A stretch of 64,000 nt of DNA from Odoribacter laneus YIT 12061 (GCF_000243215.1 NZ_JH594597.1:180255-244254); one strand, 5' to 3'. Shown: positions 46,448 through 56,360, counted from the first letter of the stretch. Notes: generated from the letters alone by a model not told the origin. Made by a program: numbers and translations.

Positions 46448-48901
46448 TTACAATTTAATTACATTATTTTTATACTCTTTTCCTCCATAATTAACAACGA
46501 CCAAATAGGAACCGCCACTCAATTTACTCATATCAACAGCTACCGGGGCATAAGGATTAATAGCGGTATTTTCTTTCACCACTGCTACACCGGCAGCATT
46601 ATAAATATTAACCTTTATCGCTCCTTCTACATTTTTACCCATCCGGATATTCAATTTATCTGCTACCGGATTCGGATAAAATTCTATTTCTTTGGAGTCA
46701 TCGCGAGAAGTCAACATAAAACTTGAAGTACAAGCTGTTTGAGAGTCTTTAGCCGATACCGTAATTTTTACGGTTCCGTATTTTAAAGCAGTAATCGTCA
46801 ATATTCCTTCCTCACTGACTTCCGCTTTAACAACTCCGCTCTTATCCATACTCACTTCATAGCTTAACCTCTCTCCGTCTTTATCTTCGAAATATTCAGC
46901 CAATGTGATTTCTTGACGGGAACCTAATTTTCCAAAATACAAATTACTGAATTCTTTTATAAGCTGAGGAGGATTATTCACCGTAGTTCCACTTATATAA
47001 GCAGCCTCGGAAACATTTCCCCAAGCATCCACGGCAACAACCGCCATATAATAAGTATTTCCCACCTTCAAATCAGTGACCGTAGCTTCTACCTTATCCC
47101 CTACATTTCGATCTTCGATATCCACCGTTTTTCTCTGTTCTGACGGAAGCGTATTTAAATTCACTCCAGACAAAGAAGTGGTACTCCAATAAATTTCAAA
47201 ACCAGATGGTTTGCCATCGTCTTCATCTTCCGGCACAGTCCAAGTTAAATCAGCAGAAGTAGCTCGCCAAGCTACCTGCAAATTTCCCACTTGCTGAGGA
47301 GGAATCCCGGCCCCTCCCCCTAAAACCAAAGCCGCATCGATATAGCCAGAGCCCATTTTGCCTTGATAAACAGGATTATAAGAATCAATATCTTTCACTC
47401 CTTCTACTAACATCTTCCTCAAAGCATCAGGAGTAAAACCAGGCCCTCCTTTTTTAGAAACCACCAGAGCTGCAATCCCGGAAACATGAGGACAAGCCAT
47501 GGAAGTTCCTTGCATATACCCATAACCATTATCCGGAAGAGTACTCAATACCATACATTTATCCGTATATTTATATCCTAATCCCTGTGTCCCTCCAGGA
47601 GCTGTAACATCTACCCAATCGGCATAATTTGAATACCAAGCTTTTACATAATCCGGAGCAATAGAAGCTACAGAAAGTACTTTCTGGTAAGAAGCCGGAT
47701 AAGCCAGATAATCGTCATCTTCATTTCCCGCAGCAAAAATAACAATTCCTCCTTTCATAGGACCTACCTGATTTCCGTTTTCGTCTATACCCGCATAATT
47801 AATGAAATAATCAATAGCTGCCCGGGTAGCTCCGTCCATGCTGGTATGGTTTCTATCCGGATATTGAAATCCCCAGCTGTTCTGAGAAATAACGGCACCG
47901 TTATCCGCTCCGTATTTTATAGCAGCAGGTAGCAAACTTGAACCCAAATCTTTCTCCGGATTCGAAGGATTTGGTTTGAAAATCTGGCAACTCATCAAAC
48001 GTACCCCATCCCCATGGCCACTTCCACCTGCAACCCCACATACTCCCTTGCCATTATTATTCACAGCAGCAACCGTTCCGGCAACATGGGTACCATGCGA
48101 ATGAGGGACAATGGTCGCGCTATTATCGACAAAATTCCATCCATAAACATCATCTTTATATCCATTGCCATCGTCATCTTTCCCGGACGTCCCATTCTTT
48201 TCGGCCGTGTTTACCCATATGTTAGCCGCTAAATCTTCGTGATTTATATCAATACCTCCGTCTACAATCGCCACAATCACATCCGGAGAACCATGCGTTA
48301 TCTCCCACGCTTTAAATAAATTGATATCCGCTCCTTTCTTGGAATAAGCCAAAGTTCCATCGTTTTGATAATGCCATTGATCTTGTAAAAGCGGATCGTT
48401 CATCGGCAAAGATGAATTCGCCACCATCGCCTTATACGTTTCTGCCGGCACAATTTTATTCGTATTTCCTATCTGTACAATCTTGCGAATCGGTTCTACG
48501 TAATCGATTTCAGGAATATCGGAAAAATCCGATACTGCACGCGTTGTGGGTATCTCTTCATCATAATAAACATTATACCATAAATGTAAACCCGCTTTCC
48601 TAGTTCTGGCTTCAAATTTTCCCGCATCAGGAAATAATCGTTCAATCCTAGAAGCCCCTAATTGGGCCGCAATTTCATCCAGACGCCCAATTCCGGTTTG
48701 TGCTTTACCATCCACCGAAGACAATTGTATATTCGGTTCTGCACTGGTTTTCAAACGGATTCTTATACAACCCTTCAGGTAAGCATCTTCATTCAAAACC
48801 ACTTCTCCTGGTTCCTTTTGCAGATCGTTTTCCCTAAACTCATCGTCCTGACACGAAAACAGGAAAATAAGAATAAATACGGCAAATAATTTAAATTTCA
48901 T
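46448..48901 (-). CDS. S8 subtilisin-like protease with T9SS sorting domain
   Basis: An 817-residue secreted serine protease. The N-terminus has a lipobox-type signal (FLFSC17), unusual for a type IX cargo. A propeptide-like region (about 30-165) precedes the subtilase domain with the triad D214 (AIVDGGID), H272 (HSHGTHVAGT) and S467 (GTSMACPHVSG). A fibronectin-III-like domain (about 540-640), a cadherin-like segment, and a C-terminal sorting domain starting near residue 735 (FYPNPVADKLNI, ending KEYKNNVIKL) follow. It is first of a two-gene operon with the PorV/PorQ-like protein. Confidence 0.92.
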   Translation of the reverse strand: MKFKLFAVFILIFLFSCQDDEFRENDLQKEPGEVVLNEDAYLKGCIRIRLKTSAEPNIQLSSVDGKAQTGIGRLDEIAAQLGASRIERLFPDAGKFEARTRKAGLHLWYNVYYDEEIPTTRAVSDFSDIPEIDYVEPIRKIVQIGNTNKIVPAETYKAMVANSSLPMNDPLLQDQWHYQNDGTLAYSKKGADINLFKAWEITHGSPDVIVAIVDGGIDINHEDLAANIWVNTAEKNGTSGKDDDGNGYKDDVYGWNFVDNSATIVPHSHGTHVAGTVAAVNNNGKGVCGVAGGSGHGDGVRLMSCQIFKPNPSNPEKDLGSSLLPAAIKYGADNGAVISQNSWGFQYPDRNHTSMDGATRAAIDYFINYAGIDENGNQVGPMKGGIVIFAAGNEDDDYLAYPASYQKVLSVASIAPDYVKAWYSNYADWVDVTAPGGTQGLGYKYTDKCMVLSTLPDNGYGYMQGTSMACPHVSGIAALVVSKKGGPGFTPDALRKMLVEGVKDIDSYNPVYQGKMGSGYIDAALVLGGGAGIPPQQVGNLQVAWRATSADLTWTVPEDEDDGKPSGFEIYWSTTSLSGVNLNTLPSEQRKTVDIEDRNVGDKVEATVTDLKVGNTYYMAVVAVDAWGNVSEAAYISGTTVNNPPQLIKEFSNLYFGKLGSRQEITLAEYFEDKDGERLSYEVSMDKSGVVKAEVSEEGILTITALKYGTVKITVSAKDSQTACTSSFMLTSRDDSKEIEFYPNPVADKLNIRMGKNVEGAIKVNIYNAAGVAVVKENTAINPYAPVAVDMSKLSGGSYLVVVNYGGKEYKNNVIKL

Positions 48902-49300
48902 ACTTTAGTATTAATATTGGTTTAAGTTTGTTATTTTTTAATTCGCAATTATACACAATTATTATCGAAAATATACTAAAACCATCCAATTTTTTAAAAA
49001 AGAAAAATCGGATAAAAGGACCTGAAACAATTTTTTACGAAAACGTTTATAAAGCTAAACCGAAAAATAAAGTACAAACTTTTTCCAGAAAAAAAGCCTT
49101 GAAAGAATATTCACCTATTCATTTATTAAAAATGGTGTAAATACTTTTTGTATTTATACCCTTTCTCAGAAATCCAGGGTCACTCTGTTTTCACCCATAA
49201 AAAATGCTCACCGGATAAACTCCTTAGGACTCTACCTTTTGATAAGCAAACCCGCAACAAAATGACGGACCCGGAAGGATACAAAACACCCTATATATTC

Positions 49301-49559
49301 TTAAATAAACATTGTATTGAGATCATTATTCACTGCAACGGCAAAATCCCCAAAAGTACCGGCATCGGTAAACAACCTCTTTCCCGGGATATCGGCGGTT
49401 GTATTAGAGGTCCGGATGGTAAATACGGCGCTATTGTCCTATCTAAGGGCACCCACTCTTCCCTCTCATTATACGGGCCGGAATATAAATAATCGAAATC
49501 ATCCTCACAAGCAGAGAATAGAAAGGCAAGGAAAAATAAAAATATATCAATTTCATTTT
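49301..49559 (-). pseudogene. Decayed lipoprotein gene
   Basis: On the minus strand a lipoprotein-like signal appears across two frames: MKMKLI at the start, then IFLFFLAFLFSACEDDFDYL with a clear lipobox Cys. After PYLPSG the frame shifts again to ADIPGKRLFTDAGTFGDF and AVAVNNDLNTMFI, then a stop. The total coding length is about 85 residues, so it is a fragment. Same strand as the S8 protease and PorV-like genes. The family is not identified. Confidence 0.5.
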
Positions 49560-49717
49560 CATATTTTATCCGTTTAAGAGTATTAATCGATTTTTGTCCA
49601 GTAAGCAGGGGTGCAGAAAATAAAAAAAGAACAGTAAACAAAAAACATATATGTATATTTATTATAAAATATATTAAATAAATACAATATTTTGAGGATT
49701 TACTGAAAAAGATAAGC

Positions 49718-49746
49718 TGCTTAGTAAGCAGGTGACAAATTCAAAA
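49718..49746 (+). repeat. Left arm of a perfect 29-bp inverted repeat
   Basis: Begins TGCTTAGTAAGCAGGTGAC and ends AAATTCAAAA. It matches the right arm at 50346-50374 in reverse complement over all 29 bases. The outer 13 bases (TGCTTAGTAAGCA) are themselves a perfect palindrome with a central G. Flanking sequences differ, and no target duplication is visible. Confidence 0.9.
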
Positions 49747-50217
49747 AAATCCTATTACAATATGAATTTTAGAATTTTAAGAGATAATAGTTAGGGGAAA
49801 TTCATCATTATTTATTTCAAATTTGAAAATAAATATTCATTTTCAATTTAATTGTACAATATGAATTAATATGATAATTATAAAATCATTATAATTACAA
49901 TTTATAGTTAATTAATTATTTACATAAATTTGTAATATATAATAATTAAAATGAATTAAATTATCAAACAATATCACAAATGAAATCCAGTAAATATACT
50001 ATTTACAGTCATTTATAGAACTATTTTTTTGTAATAAATCTCCTATTAAAACAACATCTTAAAAGAAAAATAATTTATCTATATTTAGATTTATTATTCA
50101 ATAAAAATGAAACAATTTAATTTTATCAAAAAAACCTATTTTATAAAAAATACAAGGCTTATCCAGCCTAAATAAATTACATAATTATTCAAATATGGAA
50201 AATTTTCAGCAAAAATG

Positions 50218-50247
50218 TTGGAACTGATAATATTTTACATATATTTG
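50218..50247 (+). promoter_or_regulatory. Promoter for susC inside the inverted-repeat segment
   Basis: TTG (50218-50220), a 19-base spacer, then TATATTTG (50240-50247), an exact -7 match with correct spacing to the -33 box. The transcript would start near 50255, giving a leader of about 200 bases that crosses the right inverted-repeat arm before the susC start. Confidence 0.65.
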
Positions 50248-50345
50248 TATTGTTGTATATATATTGAATTAATATTTTCTTAAAAAGTCTTTCTTTACAT
50301 AACGACAATAGTATACTAACAACTAAGTAGCATATAATCAACTAC

Positions 50346-50374
50346 TTTTGAATTTGTCACCTGCTTACTAAGCA
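50346..50374 (-). repeat. Right arm of the 29-bp inverted repeat
   Basis: Reverse complement of 49718-49746 with no mismatch. Immediately beyond it the sequence diverges (AGTATGC on this side). Confidence 0.9.
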
Positions 50375-50452
50375 AGTATGCATTAAAAAATATTTCCATT
50401 TGTTAAATTTAATATACACAATATGATTTAATCTTAAAAACAAACCGCCTAA

Positions 50453-53400
50453 ATGATGTCTAACTTAAAATTACAATGTATGAGAAAATTAATCGGACTA
50501 TGTGTATTCCTGATGATGTTGGGAATACAGCTTAGTATGGCCCAGGAGAGGCAGGTAACCGGTACGGTTACAGATGCCTCTGATGGTACGCCGCTCCCTG
50601 GAGTAACTATCGTTATCAAGGGAACAAGCACAGGCACATCGACTGACATCGATGGTCATTATGCTTTAAATGTTCCGGGAGATGTAGTGTTAGTATTTTC
50701 TTTCGTCGGCATGAAATCTCAGGAGATTGCTATTGGGACAAAAAAGGTGATTGACGTAAAACTGGAAAACGAAAGCATGCGTATGGACGAAGTCTTGGTA
50801 ACCGCCATGGGATTGAGAAGAGCAGAAAGGGGGTTGGGATATAGCGTTGCAAAAGTGGATGCCGACGAAGGAGTACAGAAAGCAGAACCGGATATTTTAC
50901 GGGCTTTGGATGGAAAAATTCCAGGAGTTGTCATCAATGCTCCTTCGGGAGCGGCAGGGAGTGCCACTCGAATTACAATAAGAGGAAATTCTTCTTTTTT
51001 AGGAAATAACCAACCTCTTTATGTCGTAGACGGAATTCCCTATAGTAATAATGAAACGACATCCTCAAATCAGGCCAGTGAGGCCGGAGGTGCATACGGA
51101 AGCGGACTTTCTACGCTGGACCCGAATGATATTGAAAGCATGAGTGTTTTAAAAGGAGCGGCAGCTTCTGCTCTGTACGGATCGCGTGCTGCGAATGGGG
51201 TAGTATTAATTACGACTAAATCCGGTTCCAAAAAAACCAATGCACAAAAAGGTCTTGAAGTGACGCTTACAGGCTCTTACACTATTGAAACCATAGGTAA
51301 GTTACCGGATTATCAAAACAAGTACGGAACAGGTAATAATTTTATTCCAGGAGGTGCCAACGGATCTTGGGGAGCAGATTTTGCAGAGGTAACAGAAGTA
51401 CCTTTGGATATATACGGAGGAGGCATTTACAGAGCCAATTATCCGGATTTACCGGAAATGGTTCCTTATAAAGCCTATAAGAACAACGTAAAAGATTTAT
51501 TCCGTATCGGAGGTATTTACGAAGGATCTTTGAATATTTCCCAAGTAGGAGAAAAGGGCAATTTCAACACTACTATTTCCCGAATGAAACAAGATAGTTA
51601 TATTCCACATGCCGATTTCGAAAGATATTCTATCGGCGTAGGAGGGAACTACGAATTATCAAACGGATTACGTGTAGGCGGTAATTTATCTTATTCCCGG
51701 ACTATTCAACACGGTCCGATGTACGGAAATAACCAGTCCAGCGGTATCGGAGCTTCCTCTTTCGCCCGCGCCCTCATTCTCGGACGCAGCTGGGATATGT
51801 CACTCCCTTATGAAACTCCTTCCGGCGGCTCTCTGTTTTTCGTAGGAGATCAAGCCGATAATCCTTTATGGTCCTGGAAAAATAACAAAATTGAAACCAC
51901 GATGGACCGTACCGTTGCTAAGATAAATCTGGGATATGATTTTTTAAGCTGGCTATCTGTAGATTACACTTTGGGTATCAACGATTACAAAATGGACCGT
52001 AAAGAAGTTTTAAATCTGGGATCCCGGGCATTAGGAGGAAAAGGCCGTATCCTGACAGATGAATATACTACACAGGAAATCGAATCTACTTTGTTGATCA
52101 ATATTAATAAAGACATCACCGAAGATATCGGCTTTAAAGCCACCCTCGGGAATAATGTCAATCAATTAACCGAAACCCAAAGAAAAATAAGCGGTCTGAA
52201 TATTATGTCCCCGGGGGTATATAATCTGGAAAATACAGAATCTCAAACAGCCGAGGAATACTATTCCCGCAGAAGTTTATGGGCCCTTTTTGCTGATATA
52301 ACATTCGACTTCAAAAACTATCTGTTCTTGGGAGTAAGTGCCCGCAACGACTGGTCCTCTACCCTGCCCAAAGACCACAGAAGTTATTTCTATCCTGCCG
52401 TAACAGCCTCTTTTGTATTTACGGATGCTTTCCATATCAATAGCAATGCATTGAATTTTGGTAAAATTCGGGCAAGTTGGGCTAAAGTAGGAAATGATGC
52501 CAGTCCTTATTACAATAATGGCACTTATCTGTTAGGACAACCTTATCTGGGACAAGCTCAAATGGCACTACGCGATGTAAGATTCGACCCGAAATTAAAA
52601 CCGGAGTTTACATCGGAAGTAGAAGTCGGACTGGATCTGCAAATGTTTAACAGCCGGCTGAACCTGGATTTTTCTTATTATAACCGCAACAGTACCGACC
52701 AGATTGCACCTTTAAGTCTGCCTTATTCTACAGGTTATACCAGTTATTACACCAATTTCGGTAAGATGAACAATCACGGGCTGGAAATCGGATTGGATGC
52801 TACTCCTGTCATAGCAGGTGGCTTTAAATGGAATTTATACGGAACCTTCTCTAAAAACTGGAGTGAAGTCAAAGAATTAATCAACGGAGTAGAAGAAATT
52901 ACTGTCGGCGGAGCTTTTTCCACTCCCAAACCGGTATTGAAGGTAGGAGAGCCTTACGGAATTTTAAAAGGGACTAAATTAGCCAGAGATGAAGAAGGAA
53001 ATTTGCTGGTAGACCCGAATTCAGGAGCTTATTTGATAGCGGATGAAGAAGGCATTATAGGCGATCCGAATCCCGATTTTAAAGCCAGTTTAAGCAACAC
53101 TTTTTCTTATAGGGGATTTTCATTTAATATCATGTTTGATTTACAATATGGCGGTTGTATGTACAGTACTTATGTGACCGACCTATTGGGAAGAGGGGTT
53201 ACCAAGGACACAGAAGACCGGTTGGGCACCCGTATTCTTCCGGGAGTATTAGGAGATCCGACGACCAAAAAACCTTTATTGAATTCCCAGGGCCAAAAGA
53301 TTCCGAATTATGTACAAATGACGGAAAGTGATTTATACTTTGTAAGCAGTTCCTCGGTTTCCACCTTTGCTATCAACGGTGTAGACGAAGTTGCTACCTA

Positions 53401-53659
53401 CGATGCGACAGTACTTCGTTTGAGAGAATTATCCCTCAGTTATGATTTTCCTAAAAGATGGCTGAAAAAAACCTTTTTAGGAAGTGCCAGCCTCTCTTTT
53501 GTCGCCCGCAACCTGTGGTTCTATGCACCGAATGTACCGAAACATACCAATTACGATCCGACAGCGGGTAGTTATGGCGGAGGAAATGTACAGGGTATCG
53601 ATTATACCTCAGCACCTTCAGCCAAACGTTATGGGTTTAACCTGAAGTTGACATTCTAA
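50453..53659 (+). CDS. SusC/RagA-type TonB-linked outer-membrane transporter
   Basis: A 1068-residue receptor. A signal peptide (ending SMAQ) is followed by a carboxypeptidase-regulatory-like domain (about 30-105, GTVTDASDGTPLPGVTIVIKG), a plug (about 115-240, with LDGKIPGVVI and PLYVVDGIPYSN) and a 22-strand barrel ending in KLTF. The open frame starts at 50453; a start at 50480 (MRKLIGL) would leave a cleaner signal peptide. It imports oligosaccharides or peptides too large for porins, gated by the SusD-like lid encoded next. The operon also contains a third surface lipoprotein. Confidence 0.95.
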   Translation: MMSNLKLQCMRKLIGLCVFLMMLGIQLSMAQERQVTGTVTDASDGTPLPGVTIVIKGTSTGTSTDIDGHYALNVPGDVVLVFSFVGMKSQEIAIGTKKVIDVKLENESMRMDEVLVTAMGLRRAERGLGYSVAKVDADEGVQKAEPDILRALDGKIPGVVINAPSGAAGSATRITIRGNSSFLGNNQPLYVVDGIPYSNNETTSSNQASEAGGAYGSGLSTLDPNDIESMSVLKGAAASALYGSRAANGVVLITTKSGSKKTNAQKGLEVTLTGSYTIETIGKLPDYQNKYGTGNNFIPGGANGSWGADFAEVTEVPLDIYGGGIYRANYPDLPEMVPYKAYKNNVKDLFRIGGIYEGSLNISQVGEKGNFNTTISRMKQDSYIPHADFERYSIGVGGNYELSNGLRVGGNLSYSRTIQHGPMYGNNQSSGIGASSFARALILGRSWDMSLPYETPSGGSLFFVGDQADNPLWSWKNNKIETTMDRTVAKINLGYDFLSWLSVDYTLGINDYKMDRKEVLNLGSRALGGKGRILTDEYTTQEIESTLLININKDITEDIGFKATLGNNVNQLTETQRKISGLNIMSPGVYNLENTESQTAEEYYSRRSLWALFADITFDFKNYLFLGVSARNDWSSTLPKDHRSYFYPAVTASFVFTDAFHINSNALNFGKIRASWAKVGNDASPYYNNGTYLLGQPYLGQAQMALRDVRFDPKLKPEFTSEVEVGLDLQMFNSRLNLDFSYYNRNSTDQIAPLSLPYSTGYTSYYTNFGKMNNHGLEIGLDATPVIAGGFKWNLYGTFSKNWSEVKELINGVEEITVGGAFSTPKPVLKVGEPYGILKGTKLARDEEGNLLVDPNSGAYLIADEEGIIGDPNPDFKASLSNTFSYRGFSFNIMFDLQYGGCMYSTYVTDLLGRGVTKDTEDRLGTRILPGVLGDPTTKKPLLNSQGQKIPNYVQMTESDLYFVSSSSVSTFAINGVDEVATYDATVLRLRELSLSYDFPKRWLKKTFLGSASLSFVARNLWFYAPNVPKHTNYDPTAGSYGGGNVQGIDYTSAPSAKRYGFNLKLTF

Positions 53660-53671
53660 ATACGAGACGAT

Positions 53672-55342
53672 ATGAAAATAAGATATTTTACCAAAATATT
53701 TACGGGAACGTTAATATTGCTTGCCACAAGTTGTCAGAAAGATTTTCTGGATATTAACACCGACCCGAATCTGCCGACCACGGCAGAGTTGCCGAAATTG
53801 CTCACGAACGTAGAATACAACGCCGGCATGACGTTTGCTCCGGGATATTATATGGGTTCTATACTTCCTTCTTACGTTCACCACCTGACTTCCCGGGAAG
53901 TGGATAATTACGGAATCTCAGCCACTGCTGCAAACCTAGGCAACACCTGGTTGCAAGCATATGTATCCACGCTAAAAAATGCCGATGCCGTAATTATGTC
54001 AGCCGAAGCGGAAGAGAATATGATTTATGCAGGAATCGGTAAATTAATCAAAGCTTATGTGTTTGCCGGTTTGGTTGATCTGTGGGGAGATATCCCTTAT
54101 AGTGAATTTAACGTAGAAGCAATTACAGCCCCCAAAGCAGATGCCAGTCAGGATATTTACAACAACCTCATCAGTCTGATTGAAGAAGCCAAAGCGAACC
54201 TGAACGACACAGAAGCAGCCAATTTATTAAAACCCAAAGATGCGGATATTATCTATAAAGGTGACGTCGAAAAATGGATCCGCATGGCCAACACCCTTGA
54301 ACTGAGACTGTTAGTTCAATCCCGGAAAGCAAAAGGGGAAATTACCGATTGGTCCGCTAAATTGACGGCTTTACTGAACGAAAACAATTTCCTGCAAAAT
54401 GGAGAAGATTTCGAATTAAAACATTCGGCACAAGATAATCCGGATGAACGAAATCAAGCGTATGTGGATGAATATTTAGGCGGACAAAGCACCTATTATA
54501 TCAACCCCTGGTTTTACGAAATTATGTCTGGCAAAACCTATAATGCGAAAGAAAATCCGTTTGCCGGTATCACGGATCCCCGAATTCCTTATTACTGGGT
54601 AAATCAGAAAAGGGCGACAGATGAAGCTCAGAACGAAACAGATTACCGTGACGGAGCTTTTATTTCCATACTTATGGCCTCTAACTCCTCTGCGGCAGGT
54701 AATGACCAAAGAGCCACCTCTACTTTTATCGGTATTTATCCCTGTGGCGGGAAATATGACGACGGGCAAGGCGGAAAATGCGACCAGAGTGTAGGGAATG
54801 GGATTGCTCCGGAAAAAATGATCCAAGCTTATTCCGTGCCTTTTATGTTAGCAGAACTGGTTCTTGCCGGAGAAATTGCCGGAGATGCCAAAGCCTATTT
54901 ACAGGAAGGAATAGAGAAATCCGTTTACCATGTAAACAGTGTTTCGGTAGCCAGCAACGCAACTGTACCGACAATAGGCGGTGAAACGTTAACGACCTTT
55001 CTGGAAAACATCATGAAAAAATACGACGCTGCCTCAGCAGAAGGCAAAATGGAAATTGTAATGACGCAAAAGTGGATTGCTAATTTCTTCAACAGCGTAG
55101 AAGCTTACAATGACATCCGCCGGACCGGTTATCCCAAATTATTTGCTCCGGAAAACGGAGAAGCCATTTCTCCTTATTTGAAAGACAAAACGCCCACTGT
55201 AGGTCCACAAATAGTACCTTTAAAAGGCTTAAACGCCTTCCAGAGAATTATGTGGTATCCAAATAGTGAAATCAGCCGGAATTCCAATATTAAAAATACC
55301 GGACGAAATGTCTCTAGTTCAAATGTATTTTGGGATAAATAG
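53672..55342 (+). CDS. SusD/RagB-type surface lipoprotein
   Basis: A 556-residue surface lipoprotein. A lipobox Cys in ATSCQKDFLDINTDPN anchors it; this DFLDINTDPN motif is typical of the SusD-2 subfamily. The alpha-helical TPR-like core (about 80-260, with YAGIGKLIKAYVFAGLVDLWGDIPYS) and the C-terminal helices (FLENIMKKYDAASAEGKMEIVMTQKWIANFFNSVEAYNDIRRTGYP) are intact. It caps the SusC transporter and binds the ligand. The gap to susC is 12 bases, confirming co-transcription. Confidence 0.95.
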   Translation: MKIRYFTKIFTGTLILLATSCQKDFLDINTDPNLPTTAELPKLLTNVEYNAGMTFAPGYYMGSILPSYVHHLTSREVDNYGISATAANLGNTWLQAYVSTLKNADAVIMSAEAEENMIYAGIGKLIKAYVFAGLVDLWGDIPYSEFNVEAITAPKADASQDIYNNLISLIEEAKANLNDTEAANLLKPKDADIIYKGDVEKWIRMANTLELRLLVQSRKAKGEITDWSAKLTALLNENNFLQNGEDFELKHSAQDNPDERNQAYVDEYLGGQSTYYINPWFYEIMSGKTYNAKENPFAGITDPRIPYYWVNQKRATDEAQNETDYRDGAFISILMASNSSAAGNDQRATSTFIGIYPCGGKYDDGQGGKCDQSVGNGIAPEKMIQAYSVPFMLAELVLAGEIAGDAKAYLQEGIEKSVYHVNSVSVASNATVPTIGGETLTTFLENIMKKYDAASAEGKMEIVMTQKWIANFFNSVEAYNDIRRTGYPKLFAPENGEAISPYLKDKTPTVGPQIVPLKGLNAFQRIMWYPNSEISRNSNIKNTGRNVSSSNVFWDK

Positions 55343-55369
55343 CTTTTAATAATATTAAATACCAGAGAT

Positions 55370-56305
55370 ATGAAACATATAAAAACAATATTCATAATAG
55401 GTTTGTTTGCCATCGCTTTTAGCAGTTGCGACAGGGATCTTCCTTATCCACTGGACGATGTTAAAAGAGGAGTCGCTATCGATGTCACTCGCGTAGAAGG
55501 CACGGATGGCGTACTAAATGCAGGTACAACTGAAGGGAATTACAAAATTAAGCTGCAAATTCCTTCTCAACAGGGAGATTACAGTTATATGAAAAATGCA
55601 GAGCTGATGTGTGTATACACCAACGCCGCTAAAGAAATAAAAACGGTCATCGTAGAAGATCAGATCACTACTTTTCCGGTGGAAATTACCCTGAATATGG
55701 AAAAAATCTGTCAACAACTCGGCATAGCAAGTCCGGAATTAGGTGATAATATGAGCTTTACTGCCAATGTTGTTTTAAACAATGGCTTTGTCGTGCCGGG
55801 CTGGACTTCAGAAATGGGGTATAACAATAAATTATTTACCGGCTGGCAGATCGGCAGCCGCACATATTCCTACCGGGTAAGTTATACCGCTTTCTGTCCT
55901 TTTATAGAAGAAAATTTTATTGGTCCGGCCATATGTAATGAAGACGGAACAGAATATCCCGTAAACGTAACGGCTTTAGCGGACGGCGATTTACCGGAAT
56001 CCCTTCCGGAAGGGATATCTGAAAGCGATTTGTTCGGAGTATTGATTACCGATATCTGGGATACAGGAGGAACGCTAAAAGTGTGGATCAACAAAGTAGA
56101 CTATTCCCTCATTATCCCCGCACAGATGGTATGTGCCGGTTGGTATCAGGGACTGGATTTCTGGCTGGGTTATTATACCCCTGCCACGAATGCTCAAGCT
56201 TCCACCTGCGATAATGCACTTTCATTTACGCTAAGTGCTGATGTGCCGGACGCCGGAGGAGGATTCGGAGACGTATCTTATCTTATTACTGTCACGGGTG
56301 AATAA
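55370..56305 (+). CDS. Third surface lipoprotein of the SusCD operon
   Basis: A 311-residue lipoprotein (lipobox FSSC with Cys at about 19) encoded 27 bases after susD. The body is beta-rich, with a Cys-containing central part (YTAFCPFIEENF, PAICNEDG) and a second half resembling a beta-sandwich. It is in the position of SusE/SusF-like proteins, which bind polysaccharide on the surface. The exact family is not recognised, though the N-terminal domain recalls DUF1735-type modules. Transcription ends at a strong terminator 20 bases on. Confidence 0.7.
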   Translation: MKHIKTIFIIGLFAIAFSSCDRDLPYPLDDVKRGVAIDVTRVEGTDGVLNAGTTEGNYKIKLQIPSQQGDYSYMKNAELMCVYTNAAKEIKTVIVEDQITTFPVEITLNMEKICQQLGIASPELGDNMSFTANVVLNNGFVVPGWTSEMGYNNKLFTGWQIGSRTYSYRVSYTAFCPFIEENFIGPAICNEDGTEYPVNVTALADGDLPESLPEGISESDLFGVLITDIWDTGGTLKVWINKVDYSLIIPAQMVCAGWYQGLDFWLGYYTPATNAQASTCDNALSFTLSADVPDAGGGFGDVSYLITVTGE

Positions 56306-56325
56306 ATAACGAATCCTTTTCCTCA

Positions 56326-56360
56326 CTCATAGCAGGGTTTATCCTTGCTATGAGTTTTTT
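56326..56360 (+). terminator. Terminator of the SusCD operon
   Basis: CTCATAGCAGG pairs with CCTTGCTATGAG (one bulge), followed by TTTTTT, 20 bases after the third lipoprotein's stop codon. Confidence 0.85.

Larger units (their letters stand above)
49718..50374. promoter_or_regulatory. Candidate invertible promoter segment (phase switch)
   Basis: A 657-bp segment with no gene, bounded by perfect 29-bp inverted repeats, sits directly upstream of the SusC/SusD operon. It contains a well-formed promoter (50218-50247) that reads rightward toward susC in this orientation. Known: Bacteroidales switch surface-structure loci by recombinases acting at inverted repeats that flank promoters. Inference: inversion would silence susC and aim the promoter left at the decayed lipoprotein and protease side. 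No recombinase gene is in the window. A non-autonomous transposable element (MITE-like) is the main alternative. Confidence 0.6.
48902..50452. other. 1.55-kb AT-rich region before susC
   Basis: No intact gene. From left to right it holds an AT-rich stretch with only spurious frames (including 48928-49140), a decayed lipoprotein gene on the minus strand (49301-49559), and a 657-bp extremely AT-rich segment bounded by a perfect inverted repeat. A promoter facing susC sits near the right end of that segment. These are described separately. Confidence 0.6.

Noticed and set aside
48928-49140. 70-codon Lys/Asn-rich plus-strand frame
   Set aside because: Composition follows the AT-rich intergenic background, with no motif and no promoter signal.
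49148-49577. Two plus-strand frames (114 and 86 codons)
   Set aside because: They are antisense to the decayed lipoprotein fragment, which explains the sequence better.
49718-50374. Insertion sequence interpretation of the inverted-repeat segment
   Set aside because: There is no transposase frame and no target-site duplication at the edges, so an autonomous element is excluded; a MITE remains possible.
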